Positions 17,523-25,640 of a stretch of DNA of 29,973 nucleotides are shown here, piece after piece. Positions within the stretch are counted from its first letter, which is position 1. Each line of letters begins with the position of its first letter. The notes beneath the pieces are model-generated. The model was given only the letters and a program-made list of their open reading frames with translations. It had not been told where the DNA came from and did not search any database. A program made the position numbers and the translations under genes. The stretch lies in NCBI GenBank assembly GCA_021794255.1, contig JAJYRF010000093.1, positions 1 through 29,973 on the forward strand. The letters run 5' to 3'. The DNA is from a bacterium. Lineage in GTDB: Bacteria > SZUA-79 > Acidulodesulfobacterales > Acidulodesulfobacteraceae.

Positions 17523-20500
17523 TTAATAAAATCTAAAATGAAATTCTATATCTCCGCCTATTTCGCTGTAAATATTAGAATTGTTTGGCGCAAGTTCGTT
17601 GTTTTCCCAATCTCCTACCAAAGATATATGGTGGGTAACTTTATATGTAAGCGTAACAGATTGCGATGACTGCGATGATATAATATTGCTATAAGAAATT
17701 GATAATTTATTCGTAAGATGTTTTGTGACAATAACCTGAGGAGCCGCATTGTGTGTTATATCCGAATACGAAGGCGTTACCGACAAATTTTTAAAACCGA
17801 AATAACTTGAAATAGTTCCTGTAATATTGTGTTCTAAACCGCCTCCTATTGCAGAAGCTGCCTGAGATGCGGCAATACTTCCCGCTGAATTGGCGTAAAT
17901 AGAACTACTGGTAACTCCAAGCGCAAGCATTGAAACAATTGAAAGCTCCGAAAGTGGAGGCGTTGATGAAAAATTAACGTTAAAATTTAAAAGCGAACCG
18001 TCCGCATTCAATCTCATAATATACTGGCTTATATGCGTATAAGCCGATACGGCAAAGGAAGGGGATATTTTATAAGGATTATTAAAATCTACATTCGCGT
18101 AATAAAGTTTGAATTTATTTCCTCTAAAATAAATATCGCCTTTTTTAGCGGTTACCGCACCCATTATTACAGGATTATAAAGCGTGCCCAAAACATTTAA
18201 ATCCGCGTTAAAAACGGCATCGGCTATATTATTTTTAATAAAAATACTGTTATCCGCTTTTACTTTAATATTCAACGAAGGATTAAAAATATTTTTTTTA
18301 GCTGCAGGTCTGATAAAATCATATCTTTTATATTTCGTAAGGAAAGATGTAAAATTAATTTTTTTATCATAAATAGCTTTTTTAATTTTAATATGTCCGG
18401 ATATCAGTCCTGTTTTGTTATTGCCGTTATATCTCAAAACTCCGCCTGCAATTGCGTAAAAATAATTTGATTTGCGGTAAACTGCAGAATAAAATTGAGT
18501 TTTTAAATGATAAGAGGTAGGTTTAAAATTTTTCATACGGATAAAACCGTTTCCTGAAAAAAATCCATTAAGCAGCCTTAAATGAATTTTATTAAGCATA
18601 ATTAGATTTTTATTGAAAGTAATATGTCCTCTTAAACGCGATATGACATACTGCGGATTTGCGTAAGTTTCAATTAATCCTTTTTTAATATTTGCGTATC
18701 CGTAAATTTCAGGATGATTTCTTGATCCGAAAATAACTGCGGAACTTGAAATAAATCCTGAAGAATTCAATATCTTACTTGACAGCAAATCTAAAATTGA
18801 AAGGCTTGTCTTGTCGTTAATAACAAGATTATAGCGCTTACCCGTAATATTTCCTCTTATCTGGAAATAATTAGATTTGCCTTTAAGTTGAAAACCGCTT
18901 ATTGTTAAGTTACGGTTCATATATGCCAAACGTATATTTTTCACGTTTTTTAAAAACATTGAACCGTGTTTTATATAAACGTAGTCAAATTTGCTAAAAA
19001 CGTCGGAATTTTTAAGCGAAGCCAATTTCCCGCTGCCGTAAACACCGCCGTTTAAGACAACCAATGTTTTTTTATAATTTATGCTTGCATCTTTTATTTT
19101 AGACAAAAACTTGAATGGATATCCTTTTTTTAACTCTATAAACGTATTCATATTTATTTTTCCGTTTAAAGCATTTATATTGATTTTTATTTTTTTATTT
19201 GAAGATAAAAGCTTTGCGCTGACGGTATTTAAATAATAATTATTTAAATATATTTTTTTTGCGCTTATATTGCCGCTAACCGTAGGAAACTTGAAAAATC
19301 CGCCTATATGGAGATTAAAGTTTAGTATACCTTCTATATTTACATTATTAGTATTTTTATTTTTAATAAAATCTTTAATCAAATTTAGACTTGAAAGTTT
19401 TATATTGTTTGCGTAAATATTTGCGTTATAATTATAATTTATTGTTTTTGAAGCTTTAAAGTTAATAATACCCGAACCGTAAATAACGGATGGAACAAAA
19501 ACAACAGGGGGTTGTTTAACGAGTGATGTAAATGCAATAGAAGGCTGACCGACCTGCTGTTTTACACTAAGATTATTCATGGGCGTAATAGAACGGCTTT
19601 TTTGCGTAAAATTTTTATATATGGCTGATAATTTTTTAATTTTTAAATTTCTTTTATTTATTATTAAATTTGAACTTACATTATATAAATATTGTCCGTA
19701 AGTATTTACTTTTCTAGAAAATAAAGTAATATAAACATTCGGATTTGAAAAAGCTCCGCCTATCCTTCCTTTTGCATTCAGCATACCTGAAATATTCTTA
19801 GTATAAAAATGAATATTTAAAGCGTTAAAATTACCTTTTATTCTGCTTATTTTATTAACTTTCAATATTTTGCCAGAAAAGCTGACTATACCCCGATTAT
19901 TCTGATTATTATTTCTGCTTCTCATATTTATATTCATATTCTTCATAATAGGCGATTTTACTGCCGTTTTATTTGTCATATTTCTGTCATTTTTACCATT
20001 GACAATGTTGCTGTTGCTATTTTCGCCTTGTTCTTCTTTTAATAAAACTTTTTTAAAATAAACCGCTCCGTGAGGCAAAATATTTATTATATATTTCCCG
20101 CCGTAGTTTTTAAAATATTTATTAATATATAACGATTTTAATTTTCCTGTAATAAAAAAAGAAATCGCACGAAAATTTCCTTTAAAATGTACTTTTATAT
20201 CACCCGAAGAAGCAGGGCTGAAATAGCGGCTTTTATATTTGCTAAATAAACTTATTGCAGGTATAGATTTATATTTTCCCTGTATTAAAATAGACAAATC
20301 TTCGTTTTGGTATGATATTTTACCGGAAGTAATTGCGCTTATATTTTTTGAATTTGCTCTAATATTGCTTAGCACAACCGAGTTATTATTAATTAAAGTA
20401 TTTCCGGATACATTAATATTATTTAAATAATTAACGGAAATAATTTTTTTCACGCCTTTTGACCTATATTTAAATAATTCAACAGGTTTTTTCACTATAA

Positions 20501-21914
20501 TATGCTCTAAGTTTGCAACATAAAAATTTTTTCCTATTTTAATAAACGTTTTTACTTTTCCGTAAGTATTTCCTGTAAATTGCGGAGTCTTTTCGGCAGC
20601 GTAGAAATCTATAATATCCCCTATTGACAATTTATTTAATACAGAATTAAATTTTCCCTGCATATCTCTTAAATTTATTTGCCCTTGTGAATAAAATTTG
20701 CCTTTGAACATTGTTAGTTTAATTTTAGGAAATTTTATTACGCCTCCGAGTGGAAAAATATTTCTATTTGCATTATTTTCGTTTTTATTTATTAGATTTT
20801 TATTATTTTTATTTTTGCTTTCTTTTCCTTTTTTAACGGAATAATTTGCAAATATAAACCCTTTTTTAATATCTGCTCCCGAAAAAATAAAATTTGCCAG
20901 CTTAATTTTGCTGGTTATATTTAAATTATTATATAAATTCCCTGCTGCATGTATTTTTAAATTTAATCCGCCGCTAATCAAAAACGGTTTTATATTTTTA
21001 GGAAGTTTGGATAAATGCAAAATGGTTAAATCTGAGGTGATATAAAAACCATGAATATAATTTGTAATAAAATTAATAACCGATAAGCTTTTATTATTAT
21101 TTATATTATTTGCATTATTTATATTATTTTTTTTAGAATATTTATTTAAATTTAAATGTTTTTTGAAATAAATTATTCCGCTTGTAACAGTTTTAAAATA
21201 ATTTGCGCTAAAAGAAATATTTTTTACTTTAACAAAATTATTAAATATATGAATATATTTTGAAGACGAGAAAAATAACTGATTATACCTTGCTGTTTTT
21301 AAATGAATATATGGAGCATCATAGCTTAAAAATTGTCCGTAGCCGTCTTTAAAAAAAGCACGGATGCCTTTTTTAACAAAAAAATTAAATTGGAATTTTT
21401 TTACGGTTAAATGCAGTTTTTTGCTGACATCGTTTAGTTTTAAATCGCCGCCGCGTACTGATATATTATTAACCGATGCAGAAATGAACGAGAAAGAAGA
21501 TTTTTTAGAAAAAGTTTTTACGATTTTTTGAAAACCTTTATAATTAAGTACTTTATTATTTTTTAAAATTACTTTTACGACAGGATTATCAACATAAATT
21601 TTGTTTATTACAATCTTTCTGTCAAAAAAATTAAATCTTCCAAAATATATATTTATATTTTTTACAGATGTAAAACCTTTTAGTTTTAAATCGGTAATTG
21701 AGATTTGAGGACCAAATAAAGAAATTTTTAATTTTTTTATAGTCGTCTTTTTATGCAGAATTTTTGTTAAATAATTTTGCGCATAATTCTTTACTATATT
21801 GCCAAAATACGGCGACGTTAAAAATAATATAGAACTTAAAGAAAATATTATTATAAATATAAAAAAAAATAATATTATATTACGTCTTTTTTTAAATATC
21901 GAAAATAAATTCAT
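17523..21914 (-). CDS. tamB: TamB (translocation and assembly module, AsmA-like/DUF490)
   Basis: Large inner-membrane-anchored periplasmic beta-groove protein that bridges to the outer membrane and supports protein assembly or phospholipid transport with an Omp85 partner. The 1463 aa begin with an N-terminal membrane anchor (about 13-33) and continue as beta-rich AsmA-like repeats. The diagnostic C-terminal DUF490 region includes VLGTLYNPVIMGAVTAKKGDI, YFRGNKF and TPPLSELSIVSMLALG. The length is typical. Local Asn-rich stretches occur, as in the corrin enzymes, for example KKNNINNANNINNN near residue 265, but they are shorter. It lies upstream of the Omp85 gene, the reverse of the tamA-tamB order in enterobacteria. 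Confidence 0.92.
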   Translation of the reverse strand: MNLFSIFKKRRNIILFFFIFIIIFSLSSILFLTSPYFGNIVKNYAQNYLTKILHKKTTIKKLKISLFGPQISITDLKLKGFTSVKNINIYFGRFNFFDRKIVINKIYVDNPVVKVILKNNKVLNYKGFQKIVKTFSKKSSFSFISASVNNISVRGGDLKLNDVSKKLHLTVKKFQFNFFVKKGIRAFFKDGYGQFLSYDAPYIHLKTARYNQLFFSSSKYIHIFNNFVKVKNISFSANYFKTVTSGIIYFKKHLNLNKYSKKNNINNANNINNNKSLSVINFITNYIHGFYITSDLTILHLSKLPKNIKPFLISGGLNLKIHAAGNLYNNLNITSKIKLANFIFSGADIKKGFIFANYSVKKGKESKNKNNKNLINKNENNANRNIFPLGGVIKFPKIKLTMFKGKFYSQGQINLRDMQGKFNSVLNKLSIGDIIDFYAAEKTPQFTGNTYGKVKTFIKIGKNFYVANLEHIIVKKPVELFKYRSKGVKKIISVNYLNNINVSGNTLINNNSVVLSNIRANSKNISAITSGKISYQNEDLSILIQGKYKSIPAISLFSKYKSRYFSPASSGDIKVHFKGNFRAISFFITGKLKSLYINKYFKNYGGKYIINILPHGAVYFKKVLLKEEQGENSNSNIVNGKNDRNMTNKTAVKSPIMKNMNINMRSRNNNQNNRGIVSFSGKILKVNKISRIKGNFNALNIHFYTKNISGMLNAKGRIGGAFSNPNVYITLFSRKVNTYGQYLYNVSSNLIINKRNLKIKKLSAIYKNFTQKSRSITPMNNLSVKQQVGQPSIAFTSLVKQPPVVFVPSVIYGSGIINFKASKTINYNYNANIYANNIKLSSLNLIKDFIKNKNTNNVNIEGILNFNLHIGGFFKFPTVSGNISAKKIYLNNYYLNTVSAKLLSSNKKIKININALNGKINMNTFIELKKGYPFKFLSKIKDASINYKKTLVVLNGGVYGSGKLASLKNSDVFSKFDYVYIKHGSMFLKNVKNIRLAYMNRNLTISGFQLKGKSNYFQIRGNITGKRYNLVINDKTSLSILDLLSSKILNSSGFISSSAVIFGSRNHPEIYGYANIKKGLIETYANPQYVISRLRGHITFNKNLIMLNKIHLRLLNGFFSGNGFIRMKNFKPTSYHLKTQFYSAVYRKSNYFYAIAGGVLRYNGNNKTGLISGHIKIKKAIYDKKINFTSFLTKYKRYDFIRPAAKKNIFNPSLNIKVKADNSIFIKNNIADAVFNADLNVLGTLYNPVIMGAVTAKKGDIYFRGNKFKLYYANVDFNNPYKISPSFAVSAYTHISQYIMRLNADGSLLNFNVNFSSTPPLSELSIVSMLALGVTSSSIYANSAGSIAASQAASAIGGGLEHNITGTISSYFGFKNLSVTPSYSDITHNAAPQVIVTKHLTNKLSISYSNIISSQSSQSVTLTYKVTHHISLVGDWENNELAPNNSNIYSEIGGDIEFHFRFY

Positions 21915-22180
21915 TATATTTTACTATATATGACTTTATGCGAAGGATTTTTATCGTCTATTTATAATTTAATTATAGCCGTATTATAATTATAACCATT
22001 GTGTTTAATTGTGTTTAATCTTTCTTCCGTTTTTATTCCGTTTACTGAATATTAATTTTATTACTCTCTCTATATATATATTAATTTTATTATACTTATT
22101 TTTAATCAATATTGCATTAAAATATTATATCCCAAAAGTGCCGATATAAATATTTAAAATAGCTCTAAAGTTATATAAAC

Positions 22181-22210
22181 ACTGGATGAGCCGTCCAAAT
22201 ACCTACGGCT
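22181..22210 (+). mobile_element. Terminal-type hairpin of an IS200/IS605-like element (copy 1)
   Basis: ACTGGATG followed by a 6-bp stem AGCCGT / ACGGCT (22189-22194 / 22205-22210) with a 10-nt loop containing AAATAC. A second copy with the same stem and loop core lies at 25328-25357 on the opposite strand, with 24 of 30 bases identical. Imperfect subterminal hairpins mark IS200/IS605 ends. Here it would be one end of the element that carries the structured RNA at 22336-22512. Confidence 0.5.
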
Positions 22211-22335
22211 TTTTGGATTCAACAGCCTTAGCATTCCAAACGCAAATGCCGCTAGTATGAAAAATGCATGCGGGAAGAAAATGGGCAAGTTTATAATTTT
22301 TAATAATATCATACATTAAACTAAGGAATTGACAT

Positions 22336-22512
22336 ACTCCCCATGCTTAAAGGCAACGGAGATTCTGCTATCAACGATACTTGTCGGTTGTCCGGTCTTA
22401 CGGTATCTCCGGCAAGAGTAGATGTCCCTACTCTGGAGATATATAGCGTTTTTAGAAATTAGTTTTATCTGCGCCTTTGCCCTTGCGGAACCGCTTACTA
22501 ATTGTCAAAGAA
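22336..22512 (-). ncRNA. Structured RNA resembling an IscB-associated omega RNA (HEARO), nuclease gene lost
   Basis: In a 663-bp gene-free region (21915-22577) this GC-richer block folds on the minus strand. AATTAGT (22503-22497) pairs with ACTAATT (22463-22457) around a GCGGTTCCGCAAGGGC hairpin. A 13-bp stem with a 4-nt bulge spans 22440-22405 (ATCTCC/GGAGAT and AGAGTAG/CTACTCT, 6-nt loop). GATAC/GTATC encloses a CCGG-ACAA-CCG stem, and a CTCC/GGGGAG pair lies at the 3' end. It ends at an ATG preceded by GGGGAGT (22335), but only three codons follow before a stop (MSIP). HEARO RNAs sit directly 5' of iscB, so an iscB start with the gene deleted is inferred. Outside the block, 21915-22180 shows nothing recognisable. 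Confidence 0.5.
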
Positions 22513-22577
22513 CATCGGATAGGCTTTTATATTGTATATCGTTATTTTTGATTTTTACGTTAGTTTTTAACATATTT

Positions 22578-22856
22578 TTAATTATCTGCAAAAGTATAAG
22601 TTATAAAATGTTTGTCTAAAAGCACTTTTATTATATTGTCAAAATCATTGTTAAATATTTCGGCTGAAACGTCAAACAAGTTGAGAATTATATCTTTTAT
22701 ATCTTTATCGGTTTTATTACCGTCGCATAGCGATAAGATTTTAAAAGATACCTTATTTAGCTTATATATATTGCCGGTGCCGGTATCAAAAAGCATATAG
22801 CCGTTTTCATCGTTATGCAGGCTAAAGTTTTCAAAAAGTTTATATATTTTCATCAT
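22578..22856 (-). CDS. PqqD-family peptide-binding (RRE-like) protein
   Basis: Small partner of the radical SAM enzyme encoded just upstream. The 92 aa from ATG 22856 fit the PqqD fold: YMLFDTGTGNIYKLNKVSFKIL (beta strands and helix), a central Gly/Asp turn LCDGNKTDKDI, and a final helix IIKVLLDKHFI. PqqD-like domains bind the leader of a RiPP precursor and present it to the radical SAM enzyme. A longer frame exists from a GTG at 22943 that overlaps the radical SAM stop by 13 bp and would add a hydrophobic 29-residue head; it is less likely because PqqD proteins are about 90 aa. No Shine-Dalgarno is evident for either start. No precursor peptide was found nearby. Confidence 0.75.
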   Translation of the reverse strand: MMKIYKLFENFSLHNDENGYMLFDTGTGNIYKLNKVSFKILSLCDGNKTDKDIKDIILNLFDVSAEIFNNDFDNIIKVLLDKHFITYTFADN

Positions 22857-22930
22857 TATAAATTTTAAAAAATAGTTAATTACAGCAAAAATTAATATTT
22901 TTATTAAAAAATAGTTATACGGTTTTCTTA

Positions 22931-23947
22931 TTAAATCCAGCACTGAGGGTCTTTTGCGTTAAAATCATTATGGTAATAATAGCTTATCGCTTTGCAGCCG
23001 CCGCATCTTTCAAAATGCGAACATTCTAAACATTCCTTCGATAAATTATTCTTTTTTCTCATTTCCCATAATACTTTTGAAGTATACCATATCTTAAACA
23101 GTCCATCTTCTATAATATTTCCGATAGGCAGATAAAGCCGCCTGCATGGAAGAACAGTTCCGTCATGAAGGATACAAATTGAAGACAGTCCAACTGGACA
23201 GTATCCTCCAATATTTTCATTTACTAGATTCCATAATGGTCTTGAGGCTACAAGTTTTGTTTTTTTATCCGAAAAAACTTTTTTTGATTTAGCATAAACA
23301 TCGCTGTAAACTTTTTTTAAATCCTGCGGCTGTATGAAAAATTCATTTTTCTCCGCTTCGCTCATCGTCGTCATCCTTTCAACAGTCAGCGTATCGGCGT
23401 TAAGCTCATGAGCTAGACCAGGCATATTTACGGCAGACCCTATATTTTTACTGTTCAGAGTGAACATTATTGAGGTTTTAACTCCTGCCCTTTTTAATTT
23501 TTTAATAGAATTTACCGTTTTTAAAAACGTCCCTTCGCCCCTTATGGCTTCATGGGTCTTAGCGTCCGCTCCGTCAAGCGATATCTGTATTTCGGTTATT
23601 TTTTTATATTTTTTAATTTCCGCTATCAGATTATCGTCTATCAGAGTTCCATTAGATAAAATAGCGATATATTTAAAATTGGGTGAATTTTCAATTAGAC
23701 TTGCTAAATAAAACAGGCTTGAAAGTTTCAAAAACGGTTCGCCGCCTGTTAGAGAAATTACCCCTTTCATATTCCATTTAGCCATTGCCTCATCAAGTCT
23801 TGAAAAAATTAATCTCAGATGCTCTAAATCTGGTTCTTTAGAAACATAACCGTTTTGATAACAGTGAGCGCATCTTAAATTGCAGCTTTCAATAAAGTGC
23901 CACTGGATATAAAATTCATTTTCTCCTTTATTTGAATATTTGTCCAT
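22931..23947 (-). CDS. Radical SAM/SPASM protein (PqqE-like)
   Basis: Iron-sulfur enzyme of the radical SAM superfamily with a C-terminal SPASM domain. Counting from the upstream GTG (23965), the cluster motif is CNLRCAHC (C28, C32, C35), GGEP is at 74-77, and SPASM cysteines are C256, C264, C274, C312, C315, C321, C324 and C342, with the characteristic HDGTVLPCR...GNI and CGGCK. SPASM enzymes next to a PqqD-like gene usually modify peptides (PqqE, mycofactocin MftC type), though some act in haem or tungstopterin synthesis. ATG 23947 (residue 7 of the longer frame) was chosen over GTG 23965, because neither has a ribosome site and TATAAT at 23961-23956 could be a -10 box. The PqqD-like gene follows closely. 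Substrate unknown. Confidence 0.88.
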   Translation of the reverse strand: MDKYSNKGENEFYIQWHFIESCNLRCAHCYQNGYVSKEPDLEHLRLIFSRLDEAMAKWNMKGVISLTGGEPFLKLSSLFYLASLIENSPNFKYIAILSNGTLIDDNLIAEIKKYKKITEIQISLDGADAKTHEAIRGEGTFLKTVNSIKKLKRAGVKTSIMFTLNSKNIGSAVNMPGLAHELNADTLTVERMTTMSEAEKNEFFIQPQDLKKVYSDVYAKSKKVFSDKKTKLVASRPLWNLVNENIGGYCPVGLSSICILHDGTVLPCRRLYLPIGNIIEDGLFKIWYTSKVLWEMRKKNNLSKECLECSHFERCGGCKAISYYYHNDFNAKDPQCWI

Positions 23948-23996
23948 ATAAAAATAATTATACACGATAAACTATAAATAATGTTAAAAATAATCT

Positions 23997-24125
23997 TGAG
24001 CGCAACAAATTGAATACTCTCAAACAATAAATGCCTTACTATTTATTTTATAACAATTTTATCGTTATAAATTATTTGTATAAGATAAATAGCAAGGCTT
24101 AATTTCCTTACGCTAACTGCGCTCA
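23997..24125. repeat. Nested inverted repeat in front of the radical SAM gene
   Basis: The outer pair is TGAGCGCA (23997-24004) with TGCGCTCA (24118-24125). The inner pair is GCCTTACTATTTATTTTA (24033-24050) with TAAGATAAATAGCAAGGC (24081-24098), 16 of 18 paired. It lies 32 bp upstream of the GTG of the radical SAM gene, so it may be a leader structure or a miniature mobile element. No reading frame was found inside. Confidence 0.6.
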
Positions 24126-24144
24126 TCTAAACAGCGCTTAATTG

Positions 24145-24352
24145 TTAACGATAATTTTTAATTAGTTTAAGGCGAATTTTTTTATTTTTGCATTCCTTAA
24201 ACCTATGTAGATAAGGGCTTTTTTCCCATTCATTGTAAGTATTTTTAAATAATTTTCCTTTGAGACTTCGATTGTCAGCAGGAAGTTGATGACATTTTAT
24301 ACAAAAATAAGAGCTTGAAAAGGCTTTAGCTGTTTTTTTTTGTTATTTTCAC
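24145..24352 (-). pseudogene. Broken short c-type cytochrome-like gene (CxxCH) behind the DsrE-like gene
   Basis: A GTG at 24352 overlaps the stop of the DsrE-like gene (ATGTGA). The frame opens V-K-I-T-K-K, then hits a run of nine A (plus-strand T run 24333-24341) and a stop soon after. Removing one A joins it to a frame reading TAKAFSSSYFCIKCHQLPA, then NTYNEWEKSPYLHRFKEC, ending at TAA 24147-24145. CIKCH (24303-24289) is a haem c attachment motif, and a YxEWxxSPY stretch followed by Cys is common in multihaem cytochromes. The second Cys motif is incomplete and no signal peptide is seen, so this is probably a decayed fragment. A sequencing error in the homopolymer, or slippage, is the alternative. 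Confidence 0.5.
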
Positions 24353-24831
24353 ATTGCAATTAAATAGGTATAGCCTTCGTTTATTTTTTTAAAAACCTGT
24401 AGCGTTCCGCCTGGAATTATTTTTATAAAGGAAAGTATATTTTTAGAATTCACGCCGTTTAACCTTAAGGCATTTTTGCTGACCCTGAAACTCACGCCTT
24501 CGCTTCTAAGGTTATTAATAATGTTATCATACATCTTATTATGCTTATTATGCGAAGAAATTAATAATTTTACGATTGGTCCATAAAAAACTACCTGAAT
24601 TAAATATTTTTTGCCCTTTGATTTAAGATATTTTATTGCATGTTTTACATTTAGCATTGAAATCCCAAATTGCTGTCCCGGCATATTTACCCCGATGACC
24701 ATCTTTACAGGCTTATTATAGTTTTTATAAAACCCGCCGTAATTAGGATTCTGCATTGCAAACGCAGTAATAGAACCAAAGCTTAAAATAAGAATTTGAA
24801 CAGCTATTAAAAACAACCCGATTTTGTACAT
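24349..24831 (-). CDS. Exported DsrE/DsrF-like family protein lacking cysteines
   Basis: The 160 aa start with a cleavable signal peptide (hydrophobic 4-22, AFA at 23-25). The mature part matches the periplasmic DsrE-like family: MVIGVNMPG strand, LNVKHAIKYL helix, IQVVFYGPIVKLL, a helix, then VSFRVSKNALRLNGV and a C-terminal IIPGGTLQVFKKINEGYTYLIA. In relatives that move sulfur the FRV strand is followed by a conserved Cys (FxxCxN); here that position is Ser118, and the mature protein has no cysteine at all. A classical persulfide carrier role is therefore unlikely. GGAG 9 nt before the ATG supports the start. It is followed directly by the CxxCH remnant and then the radical SAM pair. Confidence 0.85.
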   Translation of the reverse strand: MYKIGLFLIAVQILILSFGSITAFAMQNPNYGGFYKNYNKPVKMVIGVNMPGQQFGISMLNVKHAIKYLKSKGKKYLIQVVFYGPIVKLLISSHNKHNKMYDNIINNLRSEGVSFRVSKNALRLNGVNSKNILSFIKIIPGGTLQVFKKINEGYTYLIAM

Positions 24832-24844
24832 AAATATAATCTCC

Positions 24845-25327
24845 TTTTTTTAAATTATTACTTTAAATTATTACTTAAAATTATTAATTTATATATTATA
24901 TTATATAACATTATATAATACATAATAATATAATGTATAATATATTTAATTAAAATTTTGTCGTTTAGGAGATATTTCTATAATTTATATCATTTGCACT
25001 TTATTTTAATTAATAAGAAATAAGAAATTAACATTTTAAAAAAAATTAATAGAAAAAAATTAGATATGTATTTTTAAAAATAATAATATTTGTTTTAGTA
25101 AAGTTTAAAAAAATAAATAAACGGTTATTTAATTTAATTAATAATAAATTTAAATAGTTATAATAACTAAATATTAAAATTTAACCGTAAAAGTATAAAA
25201 AATTAATAGAAAATCGGTTAATATTTTCAACTGGCACGTAATTGCAATTTATAATAAATAATGACACTTATTCTGTGCAAAATTAAAATCCCTCAAAGTC
25301 ATTCCCTCATTGGTGGGTACGGTTTAT
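24845..25327. other. Gene-free AT-rich region
   Basis: No reading frame of note on either strand. 24885-25230 is nearly pure A/T with short repeats of TATATTAT type. 25255-25327 is somewhat richer in G+C (ATCCCTCAAAGTCATTCC..., GGTGGGTACGG) and belongs with the hairpin at 25328, probably the remains of a mobile element end. No confident promoter for the DsrE-like gene was found. Confidence 0.6.
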
Positions 25328-25357
25328 AGCCGTCAGTATTTAAACGGCTCACTCAGT
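25328..25357 (-). mobile_element. Terminal-type hairpin of an IS200/IS605-like element (copy 2)
   Basis: On the minus strand: ACTGAGTG, then AGCCGT, a 10-nt loop with AAATAC, and ACGGCT. It matches copy 1 (22181-22210) at 24 of 30 bases and keeps both stem arms. Its orientation is opposite to copy 1, so the two belong to separate insertions or to a rearranged one. They enclose the radical SAM, PqqD-like and DsrE-like genes. Confidence 0.5.
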
Positions 25358-25398
25358 TTTAGAATTTTCAATCGGCAAATTTCAGATTTAAATTAATT

Positions 25399-25623
25399 CT
25401 ATTTTGCCGGCTTTACCGCGATTGACACCCTGTAAAACCCGGCGTTTTTAATATCATTAATGGTTTTAACCACCCTTTTTAGATATATCATTTTGTCCCC
25501 GTTTATAATAATCAGGTCTTTTTTGCTTGTAACTTTCCGTTTCAGTAAAGCGGGCAGGTTTCGCAGAGAAGTTTTTTCCTCTAGTTGATAGGGGCTTCCT
25601 TTGCGAAAATTATCCGATTTTCT
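25399..25623 (-). pseudogene. C-terminal remnant of an ExbD/TolR-type protein
   Basis: An open frame from a stop at 25626-25624 to TAG at 25401-25399 with no ATG, GTG or TTG near its beginning. The reading includes YQLEEKTSLRNLPALLKRK, then DLIIINGDKMIYLKRVVKTI and NDIKNAGFYRVSIAVKPAK. This matches the C-terminal periplasmic domain of ExbD/TolR (strand with GDK, helix VVxxIxxxKxAGxxRVSIAV). The N-terminal membrane segment with its conserved Asp is missing; the lipoprotein gene begins where it should be. No exbB/tolQ is nearby. A truncated leftover is the best reading. Confidence 0.6.
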
Positions 25624-25640
25624 TTATCTTAATACGCTTA

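Noticed and set aside
22422..22619. 65-aa frame on the plus strand as a RiPP precursor for the radical SAM pair
   Set aside because: It lies opposite the structured RNA block and runs into the PqqD-like gene; no ribosome site and no leader-core pattern.
22857..22943. Membrane head on the PqqD-like protein from GTG 22943
   Set aside because: It overlaps the radical SAM stop, has no ribosome site and makes the protein longer than its family; ATG 22856 is preferred.
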